In this document: positions 47,092 through 57,101 of the stretch, piece after piece | Layout: every line of letters begins with the position of its first letter | How positions within the stretch are numbered: position 1 is the stretch's first letter | From: CAVVIO01 sp963748095 | GTDB lineage: Bacteria > Bacteroidota > Bacteroidia > Bacteroidales > UBA10428 | Length of the DNA stretch: 64,000 bases | Direction of reading: 5' to 3' | NCBI GenBank assembly: GCA_963748095.1 | Contig: CAVVIO010000019.1 | Location: forward strand, 1-64,000 | Position numbers and translations under genes: made by a program | The notes under the pieces: generated by a model | Databases searched by the model: none | Told to the model about the DNA's origin: nothing | What the model saw: the letters and a program-made list of their open reading frames with translations, nothing else

Positions 47092-47325
47092 TTAAAATTC
47101 TGATTTATTTGAAGATTTCATAGTAAGACTCTCAGTAAAAAACTTCATTCCGGGATGAAAAGCTGACCAGGCAGTTACCAAAAGTACCGGGATTCCGGCA
47201 ACTACAAAAATTATTACCAGGTTCCATTTGCTGATCGCTCCCGATATTGCCTGAGAAACAGGAACTAACCTGACATTGGAAAAAATAACGATTCTCATTA
47301 TACTTCCGGACATTTCCTTTTTCAT
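47092..47325 (-). CDS. Small single-span membrane protein, uncertain
   Basis: 77 residues with one hydrophobic span (WNLVIIFVVAGIPVLLVTAW) and a polar tail. It has an ATG start and a plausible topology, but no recognised relatives. It could be a chance frame; the 20-base spacing from the DUF3788 stop on the other strand does not decide. Confidence 0.4.
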   Translation of the reverse strand: MKKEMSGSIMRIVIFSNVRLVPVSQAISGAISKWNLVIIFVVAGIPVLLVTAWSAFHPGMKFFTESLTMKSSNKSEF

Positions 47326-47460
47326 AAAAACATGAAAATATTTTATGTTTTATAACATAAAAACAAAGCAAATGAAACTAATTATAAAATAATTCTAATC
47401 TCAGATATTTTATATACTTTTAGCATCCGTATTTTTTGAATCTGTATAATTACTGCGTGG

Positions 47461-48204
47461 ATGATTAGGTTATTTATCAGACAGCACAGAATTGCTGTTT
47501 TTTTGTTTTTATTTGCAACAACATTTATTTCCAAGGTTTGGTCACAAGATGATAAAAATACTGCCTCCGAAGAATTTGTAAGGTATATTGAAAAAATCTA
47601 CGGGCAGGATGATCTTATTTACCAGGGACGACTGTACAGGAATGCGATGCCGATGGCTTCCGGAAATCCTTATTTTATTAGTCCCGATTGGCAGAATGCA
47701 AGTATATATGTCCGGGAAAGGACTTATTCCAATGTTCCTGTTCTTTATGATATTTATGCCGGAAAACTTATTGTACAGGCAGATTACAAGGATTTTATGA
47801 AGGTTCCGATTGATATTTCAGGTGAAGTTATCGACTCATTTAAAATCGACAACCATCTGTTTATCAATATGAGATCAGGAACTGAGAATAATAAGGATAC
47901 TTATTATGAAAAGGTTTTTACAGGTAACCGGATTTATCTGCTTCATTATTCCAAATATATTGTTGACAACCACTATGCATCCAATTCAAACGGTTCGTAT
48001 AGTGAGACCAAAAAGAATCTTTACATTGTTAAAAACGGAAGTTGGACAAGATGTGCTGATAAAAGTGCATTTTTACACTATTTCAATGCTGAAAAAAGAA
48101 GTTTGCGGAAGTATATACGCCGGCAACATATTCAATACAAAAATGCCGGTATACAGGAACTGCAAAAACTATGTGAATTTGCTGATAAACAATTAAATGA
48201 ATGA
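47461..48204 (+). CDS. Exported protein of unknown function, first of TonB operon
   Basis: 247 residues. Signal peptide ends near KVWSQ. The mature part is mixed alpha/beta (IYGQDDLIYQGRLYRN, YFISPDWQNASIYVRERTYS, VPVLYDIYAGKLIVQADYKD). No known domain. Its stop overlaps the start of the TonB receptor by 4 bases, so it is translated with it and is likely a partner of the uptake complex. Such a gene before STN/TonB/DUF4249 sets is seen in related organisms as I recall. Confidence 0.75.
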   Translation: MIRLFIRQHRIAVFLFLFATTFISKVWSQDDKNTASEEFVRYIEKIYGQDDLIYQGRLYRNAMPMASGNPYFISPDWQNASIYVRERTYSNVPVLYDIYAGKLIVQADYKDFMKVPIDISGEVIDSFKIDNHLFINMRSGTENNKDTYYEKVFTGNRIYLLHYSKYIVDNHYASNSNGSYSETKKNLYIVKNGSWTRCADKSAFLHYFNAEKRSLRKYIRRQHIQYKNAGIQELQKLCEFADKQLNE

Positions 48205-50981
48205 ATCGTTTCGTTAAAATTTTCTTTCTCCTTTATATTACAATACTATTTTTTTCCGGTAATGCGAATGCGCAGAAAACTGACATCCGGCTGGATCCGA
48301 CATATAATAGTCAGCATTTTAATGATTTCATACAGTCTGTAGAGAAAAGAAACGGGATAAGGATCTTTTATAATCCGGATAGCATCCCGGATATTCCGGT
48401 TTCAATTCAGAGCGACTCGGTAAATCTTAGTGATGCACTTAAAGAAATACTTAAAAGTTACCGGATGTATATTTCTCACGATACAGATGGTAATTATTTT
48501 ATTACTAAAGGTCAGCCGGTAGTAACCAAAATATCACCGGATGTTTACATCAGAAAACAAAAAAATAATGATCAGCAAGCCACGTCAGAACTTAAGAAAG
48601 ATTATATCACAACAAAAAGTGAATACGTTTCTGAAACACTGGTGATCGGAAGTGAGAACGGAAAAACCAGAAATGGTAAGGCAAGGTTTAGTGGCATAGT
48701 TAAAGATGAAACTACCGGAGAACCGGTAATAGGTGCAAATGTTTATATAGAAGAACTTAAGCAGGGAGCCGCTACCGATGCCGACGGACATTTCGAATTA
48801 TCATTACCTAAAGGAAGTTATACATTACAGGTTAGTAGTATAGATAAATTACGGCATAAGTACAACCTGGTGATTCGTTCGGACGGATCTGCAACGCTAA
48901 CTCTGAAACCAAATTTGGTAGTTCTGGAGGAAGTTACGGTCAGTTCTGACAAATACAATAAAGTGCGCAGTACCCAAATGGGACTTGAACATATTACTGC
49001 TAAAGATGTAAAGAATATTCCGGTGGTGATGGGAGAAAAAGATATTCTCAAAGTGGTGCAGCTTTTACCGGGAGTTCAAAAAGCCGGGGAAGGGGCATCA
49101 GGGTTTAATGTCAGAGGTAGCCCTGCCGACCAGAATCTTTTTTATCTGAATAATATTCCGGTATATAATGTGAATCATCTGAATGGTTTTTTCACGGCAT
49201 TTCATCCGGAAGCCATCAGTGAGGTGAATTTATATAAAAGCAATATCCCTGTGGAATATGGTGGACGATTGGCCTCGATATTTGATATCTCAACCAGGAA
49301 AGGAAATATGAAAAAATTTGGCATGCATGGCGGGGTTAGTCCAATATCATCTAATATCCTTTTTGACAATCCGCTGGTTAAAGATAAGGGAAGTTTTATG
49401 ATCGGGGCACGGTATTCTTACATTAACTGGCTGTTGAAAAAAGTAAAGGATCCGGATATAAGGAATAGCAAAGCATCCTTTGGCGATATGCTGGGTTCGG
49501 TGAATTATGATTTAGGTGAATCGGATCAGATTGGAATATATGGTTATTACAGCAACGACAAGATGAATTATAATCAACTTATCGATCATACCTACAATAA
49601 TCAGGGAGCTTCTTTAATCTGGAATCATCAGATACATAAAAAACACCGGTTTACTTCTTCCCTGGCTTTCAGCAGGTATGCATTCAACGAAACAAACCGG
49701 GAACTGGCATACAACTCATTCAGGTATGATTATTTTATAAAACAGTTTGAGTTCAGAAACATTCTGTTGCTACATCTTAATGACAAGCATACATTGGTAA
49801 CAGGCTTTAATAATGTATTTTATGACCAGGCAAAGGGGAATTTTTACAACCTTCAGAATGACAGTGTAGTGCACTCATCCGAACCCGGCAATGAAAAAGC
49901 TCTTGAGTCAGGTATATTTGTAAGTGATGAATGGCATCCTACGGAAAAATTATCAGTTTATGCCGGATTACGCTATAATATTTACAATTACCTTGGTCCT
50001 CAGGATGTTTACCGCTACGGTTCAGATAATCTCATCAAAACGAATATTACAGATACCATACATTATGGACAGAACAGGATTATCAAAACCTATCAGAAAC
50101 CGGATTTCCGGATTGCTATAAAATATCAGTTATTGCCAGGCGTATCCATAAAAGGAAGTTTTAATCAGTTGCAACAGAATATTTTTATGTTATCCAACAC
50201 GTTGTCCATTTCTCCTACCGATAAGTGGAAATTAGCCGATTACCATATCAAGCCGATGACCGGGACACAGTATTCGCTTGGCGTTTATTATAATTCTACC
50301 AACCGTATGTGGGAAATTACAACAGAAGGATATTATAAAACCGTTGATAATTTTGTGGAATATAAAGACGGTGCTGACCTGTTAAACTCTGAAATTATCG
50401 AAACAGAAGTTTTACAGGGGGGACTTACTGCTTACGGTGCCGAATTAATGCTTCGTAAAAATAAAGGCAAACTGACAGGTTGGATTAATTATTCCTATAC
50501 TCACACACAGGTTCTGATAAAAAGTGATAATCCGCTGAAACAAGTAAATAACGGTTTACCATATCCTTCTAATTATGATAAACCACATTCTGTAAATTTT
50601 GTCAGTAACTATAATTTCAGTCGCCGGTTTTCACTTTCCTGTAATGTGGTTTATTCTACAGGCAGACCTTTTACCAGTCCGATATCGATATATTATCTGT
50701 ATGATAATCCTGTAATTAACTATTCAACCAGAAATGAGTTAAGAATACCCGATTATTTTCGGGTAGACCTTTCGGCAAATGTGGAGGGTAACCTTGTGAA
50801 GAAGAAACTGGCTCATGGTTCCTGGATGTTTTCGGTTTATAATCTGCTGGGAAGAAAAAATGCCTATTCTGTGTATTTTACATCAGAAAACGGGAAAATC
50901 AACGGGTATAAACTGTCTGTATTCGGTACTCCCATTTATACAATAACGTATGTTTTTAAACTTGGGAATTACAATGATTAA
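48201..50981 (+). CDS. TonB-dependent receptor with STN and carboxypeptidase-like domains
   Basis: 926 residues. Signal peptide ends near NANAQ. Residues about 30-115 form an STN (secretin/TonB short N-terminal) domain (RNGIRIFYNPDSIPDIPVSI). Residues about 155-240 are a CarboxypepD_reg-like beta domain (SGIVKDETTGEPVIGANVYI). The plug starts near 245 (ITAKDVKNIPVVMGEKDILK, GFNVRGSPADQNLFYLNNIP) and the barrel runs to the end. STN suggests signalling or a modified SusC-type transporter; no FecI/FecR pair is in the window. Followed directly by the DUF4249 lipoprotein. Confidence 0.92.
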   Translation: MNRFVKIFFLLYITILFFSGNANAQKTDIRLDPTYNSQHFNDFIQSVEKRNGIRIFYNPDSIPDIPVSIQSDSVNLSDALKEILKSYRMYISHDTDGNYFITKGQPVVTKISPDVYIRKQKNNDQQATSELKKDYITTKSEYVSETLVIGSENGKTRNGKARFSGIVKDETTGEPVIGANVYIEELKQGAATDADGHFELSLPKGSYTLQVSSIDKLRHKYNLVIRSDGSATLTLKPNLVVLEEVTVSSDKYNKVRSTQMGLEHITAKDVKNIPVVMGEKDILKVVQLLPGVQKAGEGASGFNVRGSPADQNLFYLNNIPVYNVNHLNGFFTAFHPEAISEVNLYKSNIPVEYGGRLASIFDISTRKGNMKKFGMHGGVSPISSNILFDNPLVKDKGSFMIGARYSYINWLLKKVKDPDIRNSKASFGDMLGSVNYDLGESDQIGIYGYYSNDKMNYNQLIDHTYNNQGASLIWNHQIHKKHRFTSSLAFSRYAFNETNRELAYNSFRYDYFIKQFEFRNILLLHLNDKHTLVTGFNNVFYDQAKGNFYNLQNDSVVHSSEPGNEKALESGIFVSDEWHPTEKLSVYAGLRYNIYNYLGPQDVYRYGSDNLIKTNITDTIHYGQNRIIKTYQKPDFRIAIKYQLLPGVSIKGSFNQLQQNIFMLSNTLSISPTDKWKLADYHIKPMTGTQYSLGVYYNSTNRMWEITTEGYYKTVDNFVEYKDGADLLNSEIIETEVLQGGLTAYGAELMLRKNKGKLTGWINYSYTHTQVLIKSDNPLKQVNNGLPYPSNYDKPHSVNFVSNYNFSRRFSLSCNVVYSTGRPFTSPISIYYLYDNPVINYSTRNELRIPDYFRVDLSANVEGNLVKKKLAHGSWMFSVYNLLGRKNAYSVYFTSENGKINGYKLSVFGTPIYTITYVFKLGNYND

Positions 50982-52119
50982 GAAAATTCAAAAAATATTG
51001 GTTATACTGTTACTTGCATCTTCATGCGTGGAACCTTACTGGCCCGATCTGAAACCGGAAAGAAGCAGTATTTTGGCAGTTGATGCTCTGGTTACGGATA
51101 GTCCGGAAACCCAGTATGTAAAACTTTCAATTTCTGCTCCGCTCGACAGTCAGCGTTATATTCCGGTTAATAATGCTACAGTAAATATTCAGGATGATCA
51201 GGGTAATACAGTGCCTTTCTATTTCAGAGAAGACGGACGGTATGCGCCCGATAATTTTAGCGGAATTGTTGGGAGAAGTTATAAGTTACAGATCAACATG
51301 CCCGACGGTAATCAGTACGAGTCAGATTATCAGGTTCTCCGTTCTGTTCAGCATTTTGATTCGGCATATTATTCTATTAATGAACTGCCAACCAACGATC
51401 CGACCATAAACATCGAAGGAGCTCAGTTTTATCTGGATTATCCATCAGAAAAGGATTCTGATACCTATTATTTGTTTCAACTTGAAGAAACCTATAAATA
51501 CAAGCCGGATCTGAGATTGTATTATATAATTATTCAGGATGGCTTCGAGAAACCTGGTTTTCAGCAGCCGCTGCAATGCTGGAAAACTTCTCATATAAAC
51601 TATTTCTATATTTCACATTCACTGGCCACCAATTCTATAAGTGAACAAACGTTACCACTGCATTTTGTACCGTTTGATACCAAACAGTTTTCGGTAAGGT
51701 ACAGCCTGCTCGTCACACAAATAGCAGTTTCGAAAGAAATATTTGATTTTTACTATAAAATTAATCAGCAAAACAACAGTGGTTCATTGTATGCTTCTCA
51801 ACCTTACTCTATTAAGGGCAATATGCATTGCATTACAAAACCCGATCAGCAGGTTTTGGGCAGCTTTGTTGCAGGTGGTGTGTACAAGCGGAGAAGTTAC
51901 TATAACAGCCCTGCTAACGGGCATTTTTCCTATCCGGTTTGTGATCCGTTAATCGACGGCCCGTCACTTTTAGGTATTATAGCTGCCGGAGGTACTCCCC
52001 AACACCCGTTGTATTTTACATTAGTAGGCAACATAAAAGGCTGGGCACCGGAAAAATGCTTTATGTGTGAAATGGAAGGCGGACTAATAACAAAACCAGA
52101 TTTCTGGATTGATCAATAA
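50974..52119 (+). CDS. DUF4249 surface lipoprotein
   Basis: 381 residues from the ATG at 50974, which overlaps the receptor's stop; the frame opens 8 codons earlier at a non-preferred start. Lipoprotein signal with lipobox ASSC (LLLASSCVEPYWPDL). DUF4249 features follow: YVKLSISAPLDSQRYIPVNN, VNIQDDQGNTVPFYF. DUF4249 proteins regularly accompany TonB receptors and probably cap them as SusD does in other systems (inference from family context). Confidence 0.88.
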   Translation: MIKKIQKILVILLLASSCVEPYWPDLKPERSSILAVDALVTDSPETQYVKLSISAPLDSQRYIPVNNATVNIQDDQGNTVPFYFREDGRYAPDNFSGIVGRSYKLQINMPDGNQYESDYQVLRSVQHFDSAYYSINELPTNDPTINIEGAQFYLDYPSEKDSDTYYLFQLEETYKYKPDLRLYYIIIQDGFEKPGFQQPLQCWKTSHINYFYISHSLATNSISEQTLPLHFVPFDTKQFSVRYSLLVTQIAVSKEIFDFYYKINQQNNSGSLYASQPYSIKGNMHCITKPDQQVLGSFVAGGVYKRRSYYNSPANGHFSYPVCDPLIDGPSLLGIIAAGGTPQHPLYFTLVGNIKGWAPEKCFMCEMEGGLITKPDFWIDQ

Positions 52120-54395
52120 TGTTAAAGATGAAAATATATTACCTGTTGATTTCTATTATATTACTGAATTTTGTTTTTCTTGCTGTTTCAGGCCAGGATA
52201 ATAAACAGGGTACCGGTATCAATCCGTCCGGTTTTAATTACGTAGAAAAGACGAGCCTGTTCACCGACCGGAATATCTATATGGCAGGAGAAAGAATATG
52301 GTTCAGCGCTTTGCTTTATTGTCGTCAGGGTGACGATAAGACATGTCTAAGTAATATTCTTTATGTTGATCTTTATGATGAATCGGCCCCTTATACCCTG
52401 CAACAAAAATTCAGGATTATTAATGGCAGAGTTTCAGGATCACTAATTATTCCGGATGATTTTATTACCGGAAATTATTTTATACGGGCATATACGAACT
52501 ATCAGAAATCTTCAATGGCAGTAGATCTTACAAAGATAAATTTACTGATTCTGAATCCTAATCAGAAAAAAAATACTCCTATAGAAGAAAAAGCCGTACA
52601 GTTGTTTTTTAATAACGGTAATCCAGTTTATACAATTCCTGCCAAAGGAGTGGTGGCAACAGGTATCCCGGGTAAAACCATTACTAATGCGGTGGTGCTT
52701 AATGGCCGTAAAGATACTGTTTGTCGGGTTAACCGTATTAAAGATAATCTTGGTACGTTTGAATTTACCCCTGAAGAAAATAAAAGTTATGGTCTGAGCA
52801 TTCGGTTCGCTGATAAGGATTCTTTATTTGTACCCATAGATAACATTCAGAAATCGGGCTGGAATCTTACTGCTCACTTTCAGGATGAATATCCTCAAAT
52901 AATAATAGAACCTGTAAATCAGAAAGAAGCTGCATCATGTGTGCTGACACTGAAAAACAGCCAGATGAATACTCTTTTCCGTAAAGAGTTTATGATAAAC
53001 GGGAGTCCCTATTATCTTAATATAGCCCGCAGATATATTTCTTCAGGAATTAATTACCTGGTATTAACAGATGAAAAGGGGAAACTTTTATATCTGAAAG
53101 CAGTAAACGGGCAGACTGCAAATCCTGTTCGTCTGGAAATACATACGAATGCTGACCGGTACAAGCCGGGTGAAAATGTTTCTCTTACAATAAACGGTTT
53201 TTCCGGAAATATCTCTGAAAATGCTTCTATTGTAGTTTCTGCCGGTTTAAAGGGAACGTACACGAATGATGAATTTAATTCTTTCGATACCAGATTATCC
53301 CATGCCTTATTGCTAATCCGCGAAAATGAGATTCTTCAGAATCAGTTTATGCTGGATAAACTGTTGTCCGATAAATCACTTTCTGTTGATGACCTGCCTG
53401 ATGTCCGCGATGTAAGTCTTACAGGAAAAGTTACCGATAACTCCGGTAATCCGGTAGCTGGTGCAGAAGTTTACCTGGCAGTACCGGGTGATCAGCCCCA
53501 GTTGCATATTTACAATTCAAAGAAAGATGGTTCCTTTGTATTTTCACTTAATAATTTTCACGGGAATAAACGGATTTTTGCCGGCTCTTCCGGAAAAGGT
53601 TCGGTAAAAATTAAAATTAACAGCGATTTTGCCCCGCAATTATATCCCGCATGGAATGAACTTTCATTCCAGAAAAATGATAATTCTTTGTACGAAAAAC
53701 TATATATCAATCAGCAGGTTGCCAACCGGTTTTTATCAGATTCTGTTTTTCAATCATCGGACGGTTATTTACCGCAGCCGTTATTTTCAAAGCCCGATCA
53801 TACTATCACTTTGAGTGATTTTATACCCTTATCTTCCCTTGAAGAAGATTTTAAGGAAATTGTGCAGAATACTCGTGTCTATAAAAGAAAGGGGGAATAT
53901 CATTTCCAGGTAATAACTCCTGAACCTTCGCGTACCCTGGACGATCCGTTGGTAATGCTGGATAATATTCCCGTATTCAATTATGAGCAGTTATTGCAGA
54001 TACCCCCTGCATCAGTCGAAAAAATCAATGTGATTAACCAGGAATATTTTCTCGGTACTCATATGTTGAATGGTGTAATAAACGTGATTAGTAAAAAGAG
54101 TTCACTTGAAAATTATAATTTTCCCGCCGGAACAATATTTTTCAACTATCAGACCATTACACCATCAACTAAATTTGAAATACCAAAAATGGTTGCAAAA
54201 CAAGTGAAACCACGCGCTTTACCTTATTTTGCCAACCTGCTTTACTGGAATGCCGGTATCACCTTAACTGACAAGCCGGTTCAACTGGAATTCAGTACAG
54301 GTGACAATGAAGGTAACTATGAAATACAGGTAAGGGGCATTACTTCAGATGGAAGGCCTGTTTCCGGGTCTGTTACAATCGATGTTCACCGGTAA
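52119..54395 (+). CDS. MG2-like exported protein with degenerate receptor plug
   Basis: 758 residues. Signal peptide ends near AVSGQ. Residues about 40-135 resemble an alpha-2-macroglobulin MG2-type domain (SLFTDRNIYMAGERIWFSAL). Residues about 430-500 are a carboxypeptidase-regulatory-like repeat (LTGKVTDNSGNPVAGAEVYL). The C-terminal third has a plug-like segment without a barrel (DDPLVMLDNIPVFNYEQLLQ, LNGVINVISKK). The start overlaps the DUF4249 stop by one base (TAATG), so all four genes 47461-54395 form one coupled operon. It is likely a periplasmic or surface partner of the receptor. Confidence 0.82.
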   Translation: MLKMKIYYLLISIILLNFVFLAVSGQDNKQGTGINPSGFNYVEKTSLFTDRNIYMAGERIWFSALLYCRQGDDKTCLSNILYVDLYDESAPYTLQQKFRIINGRVSGSLIIPDDFITGNYFIRAYTNYQKSSMAVDLTKINLLILNPNQKKNTPIEEKAVQLFFNNGNPVYTIPAKGVVATGIPGKTITNAVVLNGRKDTVCRVNRIKDNLGTFEFTPEENKSYGLSIRFADKDSLFVPIDNIQKSGWNLTAHFQDEYPQIIIEPVNQKEAASCVLTLKNSQMNTLFRKEFMINGSPYYLNIARRYISSGINYLVLTDEKGKLLYLKAVNGQTANPVRLEIHTNADRYKPGENVSLTINGFSGNISENASIVVSAGLKGTYTNDEFNSFDTRLSHALLLIRENEILQNQFMLDKLLSDKSLSVDDLPDVRDVSLTGKVTDNSGNPVAGAEVYLAVPGDQPQLHIYNSKKDGSFVFSLNNFHGNKRIFAGSSGKGSVKIKINSDFAPQLYPAWNELSFQKNDNSLYEKLYINQQVANRFLSDSVFQSSDGYLPQPLFSKPDHTITLSDFIPLSSLEEDFKEIVQNTRVYKRKGEYHFQVITPEPSRTLDDPLVMLDNIPVFNYEQLLQIPPASVEKINVINQEYFLGTHMLNGVINVISKKSSLENYNFPAGTIFFNYQTITPSTKFEIPKMVAKQVKPRALPYFANLLYWNAGITLTDKPVQLEFSTGDNEGNYEIQVRGITSDGRPVSGSVTIDVHR

Positions 54396-54415
54396 TTTTT
54401 TCTGTGTTTTATTTT

Positions 54416-54440
54416 GCCGCTGAAAAGTGGCTTTTCTTTT
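54416..54440 (+). terminator. Terminator of the TonB/DUF4249 operon
   Basis: GCCGCT, loop GAAA, AGTGGC (one G-T pair), then TTTTCTTTT. It starts 21 bases after the last stop of the operon. Confidence 0.8.
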
Positions 54441-54628
54441 ATTATATAATTGCTTATACAATCCGTATGACTTACGGACAAGATATTTGAAACATTTATC
54501 AGCAAACAGGACGCAACCAAACGCATGTGTTTTTCATCTGGTAAATAATATACGGATAAGCATAATTTTATGTAATAATTAATTTACCGGATATCGTAAC
54601 ATTTTATAAATATTGAATCTAAAAATCT

Positions 54629-55036
54629 ATGAAAAGAACTTTTCATTTCTCGTGGTTGATCATCTTTTCTGTTATTCTTTTCTCCTGTTCAAAAGAACAA
54701 CCGATAGGAAAATGGGACGATAACATCAAGTTGTCCGTTAAAGATGTTAAATTCAGTTCCGGAGCCGATTCTGTTACAATAACAACGGAAGGTGAATGGT
54801 GGTGGATAACGCATGTTCGGGTTAACAATGAAATTTTCTATGTGCCGGATAGTATAAACACGGAATCTGATCATTACATTTTTAGCGAAAATTGTTATAT
54901 TGTGGAGCGCCGGGATAAACATACCCTTTTTATAAAAGCAGATACAAACACTACTGGAAGACAGCGAATAATAAAGGTAGAGCTTGAAGCAGGGGATTAC
55001 TTCGACAGGGTATATGTTACGCAGGCTGCAGAGTAG
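54629..55036 (+). CDS. BACON-like small lipoprotein
   Basis: 135 residues: lipoprotein signal with lipobox LFSC (Cys20). The mature part has the BACON-style beta-sandwich pattern: VKFSSGADSVTITTEGEWWW near the start and GRQRIIKVELEAGDYFDRVY with VTQAAE at the end, the typical closing of BACON domains. BACON domains are thought to bind mucin or glycans. Monocistronic; a palindrome lies 36 bases downstream of the stop (55072-55090). Confidence 0.78.
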   Translation: MKRTFHFSWLIIFSVILFSCSKEQPIGKWDDNIKLSVKDVKFSSGADSVTITTEGEWWWITHVRVNNEIFYVPDSINTESDHYIFSENCYIVERRDKHTLFIKADTNTTGRQRIIKVELEAGDYFDRVYVTQAAE

Positions 55037-55071
55037 TATTTTGTTGATGTAGATTTATATTCAAAAAAATA

Positions 55072-55090
55072 AATTCTTACGGTAAGAATT
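55072..55090. promoter_or_regulatory. Perfect 9-bp palindrome, possible operator
   Basis: AATTCTTAC, one base, GTAAGAATT. No T-run follows, so it is not an obvious terminator. It could be an operator for the barrel gene at 55280, though the distance (190 bases) is large. Confidence 0.35.
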
Positions 55091-55279
55091 GATATAGTTT
55101 ACTGAAAAGGATAGTACCGGTTAATTTAGAATATCTTTTATGAAAAAAATTAACATTGGAAAATGTTGTTACTCATTCTGGCAAAATCAGGATAATATTC
55201 TTTACCTTCAAATCGTTAGAAATATTAGAAATAATAATGTTATAAGAAATTTATTAACCAGCACCAAAAAATAAATACC

Positions 55280-55993
55280 ATGAAACAATTATTAACAGTA
55301 ATCATCTTGTTTCTTGTCTTTAAAAATACATCGGCACAACACTCAGAGCTCAGGGTTTCGTTAAGTTCCGGAATGTTTTCTTTTTCCGGAGCTTCAGCAC
55401 TATCTGTCACTTCTCTTAATTATTACGATCTGACCGAAACTGCCTATTTAAATTCGTATGGTTCCAAATCCGGACTTTGTTATGGATTTTCACTGAATGT
55501 AGAAAGAGTTACAACCGGGAATATTATTCTGGGAATAGAAGCCGGCTATGAATCATTACGAAGTAAAGTATCTATTAACCGAATAGACGGATATAACGGA
55601 ACAACCACCTATCAGTACGATGCAACAGGAAAAGGCTATCAGGGTCATGAATTTTTAAATTCCTATCCTTTTATCGGTTATCGATTTGTTGCAACTAATT
55701 TATTCTTCGATTTAACCGGAGGTTTTGATTTCGGGTATACGTTGAGATTAAAGGATAAAGCTAATGCGACTGCGGTAAATGGTATTAAATATACTGTTTC
55801 AAGTACCGAGTTTAAAGACATCAGATTTGATTTTCGCCCCCGGATACAGTTGGCAGCTTACTACGGAAAAACAGGTATATATTTTGGGTATTCCTATGGA
55901 TTGTTAAATTATGAGATGTGGGCGAAAGGTGGAAATAATAATGAAGCTTTTGCCCGACTGATAAGGTTTGGAATAACCTACAGGATAAAATAA
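55280..55993 (+). CDS. Outer-membrane beta-barrel (OMP) protein
   Basis: 237 residues. Signal peptide ends near NTSAQ. Regular amphipathic strands (ILGIEAGYESLRSKVSINRI, FRPRIQLAAYYGKTGIYFGY) and the C-terminal RFGITYRIK suggest an eight- to ten-stranded porin-like barrel of the Bacteroidota OMP_b-brl type. Specific function unknown; stands alone. Confidence 0.78.
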   Translation: MKQLLTVIILFLVFKNTSAQHSELRVSLSSGMFSFSGASALSVTSLNYYDLTETAYLNSYGSKSGLCYGFSLNVERVTTGNIILGIEAGYESLRSKVSINRIDGYNGTTTYQYDATGKGYQGHEFLNSYPFIGYRFVATNLFFDLTGGFDFGYTLRLKDKANATAVNGIKYTVSSTEFKDIRFDFRPRIQLAAYYGKTGIYFGYSYGLLNYEMWAKGGNNNEAFARLIRFGITYRIK

Positions 55994-56087
55994 GAGACAA
56001 CCAGCCTCTTCCCGTATAATGTTATGGTAAAAATAAACAGCCGGCGCCTTCCAGCTATATTCATAACTCCTGCTGTCTGTCTACCTA

Positions 56088-56141
56088 ATTAAAAATTTGC
56101 ATTTCGCTGAGAAAACGGCTACTTGTAGTGTGCATATAGAG
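56088..56141. repeat. Intergenic element, copy 1 of 3
   Basis: AATTTGCATTTCGCTGAGAA, ACGGCTACTTGTAGTGTGCA, TATAGAG. It matches the core of copies at 56881-56956 and 57749-57825, each next to a toxin-antitoxin module. This copy precedes the first DUF433/DUF5615 pair. Confidence 0.7.
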
Positions 56142-56267
56142 GGAAAGCTGGTGGAAGAGAGATTAAAGTCACCATGGTTTCCGAATGGATTTGTGGTTGT
56201 AGCAAATGTAATCGTAGTATCTTTCCAGATAAGTGAATTTTTCGTATTTTTACTTAAAAATTGGGCC

Positions 56268-56495
56268 ATGACAGACTATAAAAAGATTATAACAATTGAA
56301 CCCGGAAAACGGGGCGGAAAACCTTGTATCCGGGGAATGAGAATAACTGTCAATGATATTCTCGGCTGGTTGGCTGCCGGAATGACTATACAGGATATTT
56401 TGTCTGATTTTGATGAGTTGACTGCAGAAGATATTTATGCCACGCTGAGTTATGCTGCCGATAGAGAAAATAAGATTTATCAGGTAGCTTTATGA
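56268..56495 (+). CDS. DUF433 antitoxin, copy 1
   Basis: 75 residues from the ATG at 56268; the frame is open further upstream but that part is not DUF433. Winged-helix antitoxin signature: GKRGGKPCIRGMRITVNDIL, GWLAAGMTIQDIL, DELTAEDIYATLSYAADREN. It overlaps its toxin by 4 bases (ATGA). It should bind both the toxin and its own promoter. A near-identical copy sits at 59112-59339 (one residue differs: S for F in the ILSDFDE segment). Confidence 0.92.
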   Translation: MTDYKKIITIEPGKRGGKPCIRGMRITVNDILGWLAAGMTIQDILSDFDELTAEDIYATLSYAADRENKIYQVAL

Positions 56496-56839
56496 GATTA
56501 TTATTTGATCAGAATATTTCTCATAAGATATTAAAACTTCTCCCGGAACAATTTGCCGGTTCAACTTCTGTAAAAAATGAGGGATTAATAAATTATACCG
56601 ACAGACATATTTGGGAATTTTCAAAAGAACATGAATATATTATAGTGACCCAGGATTCAGATTTCAATGACTTGAATTTATTATATGGATTTCCTCCAAA
56701 AATAATCTGGATACGCACCGGAAATCTTAGAACACAATCAATATTAAGAATTTTGATCGATTATTTTGATGAGATAGAAAAATTTATTGTAGATGAAAGC
56801 TATGGTTGCTTTGAAATAATCAGTGTGAAAGATAAATAA
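56492..56839 (+). CDS. DUF5615 PIN-like toxin, copy 1
   Basis: 115 residues. PIN-like nuclease features: MRLLFDQNISHKILKLLPEQ (Asp7 and Asn9 metal region), IIVTQDSDFNDL (acidic cluster) and KIIWIRTGN. It is the predicted RNase toxin of the pair with 56268-56495; DUF5615 partners DUF433 in this way. The copy at 59336-59683 differs at one residue (D to N in DYFDEIEKF). Confidence 0.92.
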   Translation: MRLLFDQNISHKILKLLPEQFAGSTSVKNEGLINYTDRHIWEFSKEHEYIIVTQDSDFNDLNLLYGFPPKIIWIRTGNLRTQSILRILIDYFDEIEKFIVDESYGCFEIISVKDK

Positions 56840-56880
56840 TACCTTTGTCTCATTGTCACTTAATCGCTGCCCCGGATTCT

Positions 56881-56956
56881 TCCTCCGTCATCACTAACCT
56901 TCCTGTCAAAAATTTGCTTTTCGCTGAGAAATCGGTTACTTTTAGTGAATACATAC
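56881..56956. repeat. Intergenic element, copy 2 of 3
   Basis: TCACTAACCTTCCTGTCAAA, AATTTGCTTTTCGCTGAGAA, ATCGGTTACTTTTAGTGAAT. It lies between the first DUF433 module and the ParE module. Confidence 0.75.
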
Positions 56957-57101
56957 TATTTGAAGATCGAAGAAAAAAATTAAGATAATCGGAGTTTCCG
57001 AATAATGTTTATGTTCATTATTGTTGTCAGACTTAAATAAATTAACATCGAGAGTAAATGAAAAAATACAATTTTACTAACTTTGGTAAAAATACTGAGA
57101 G

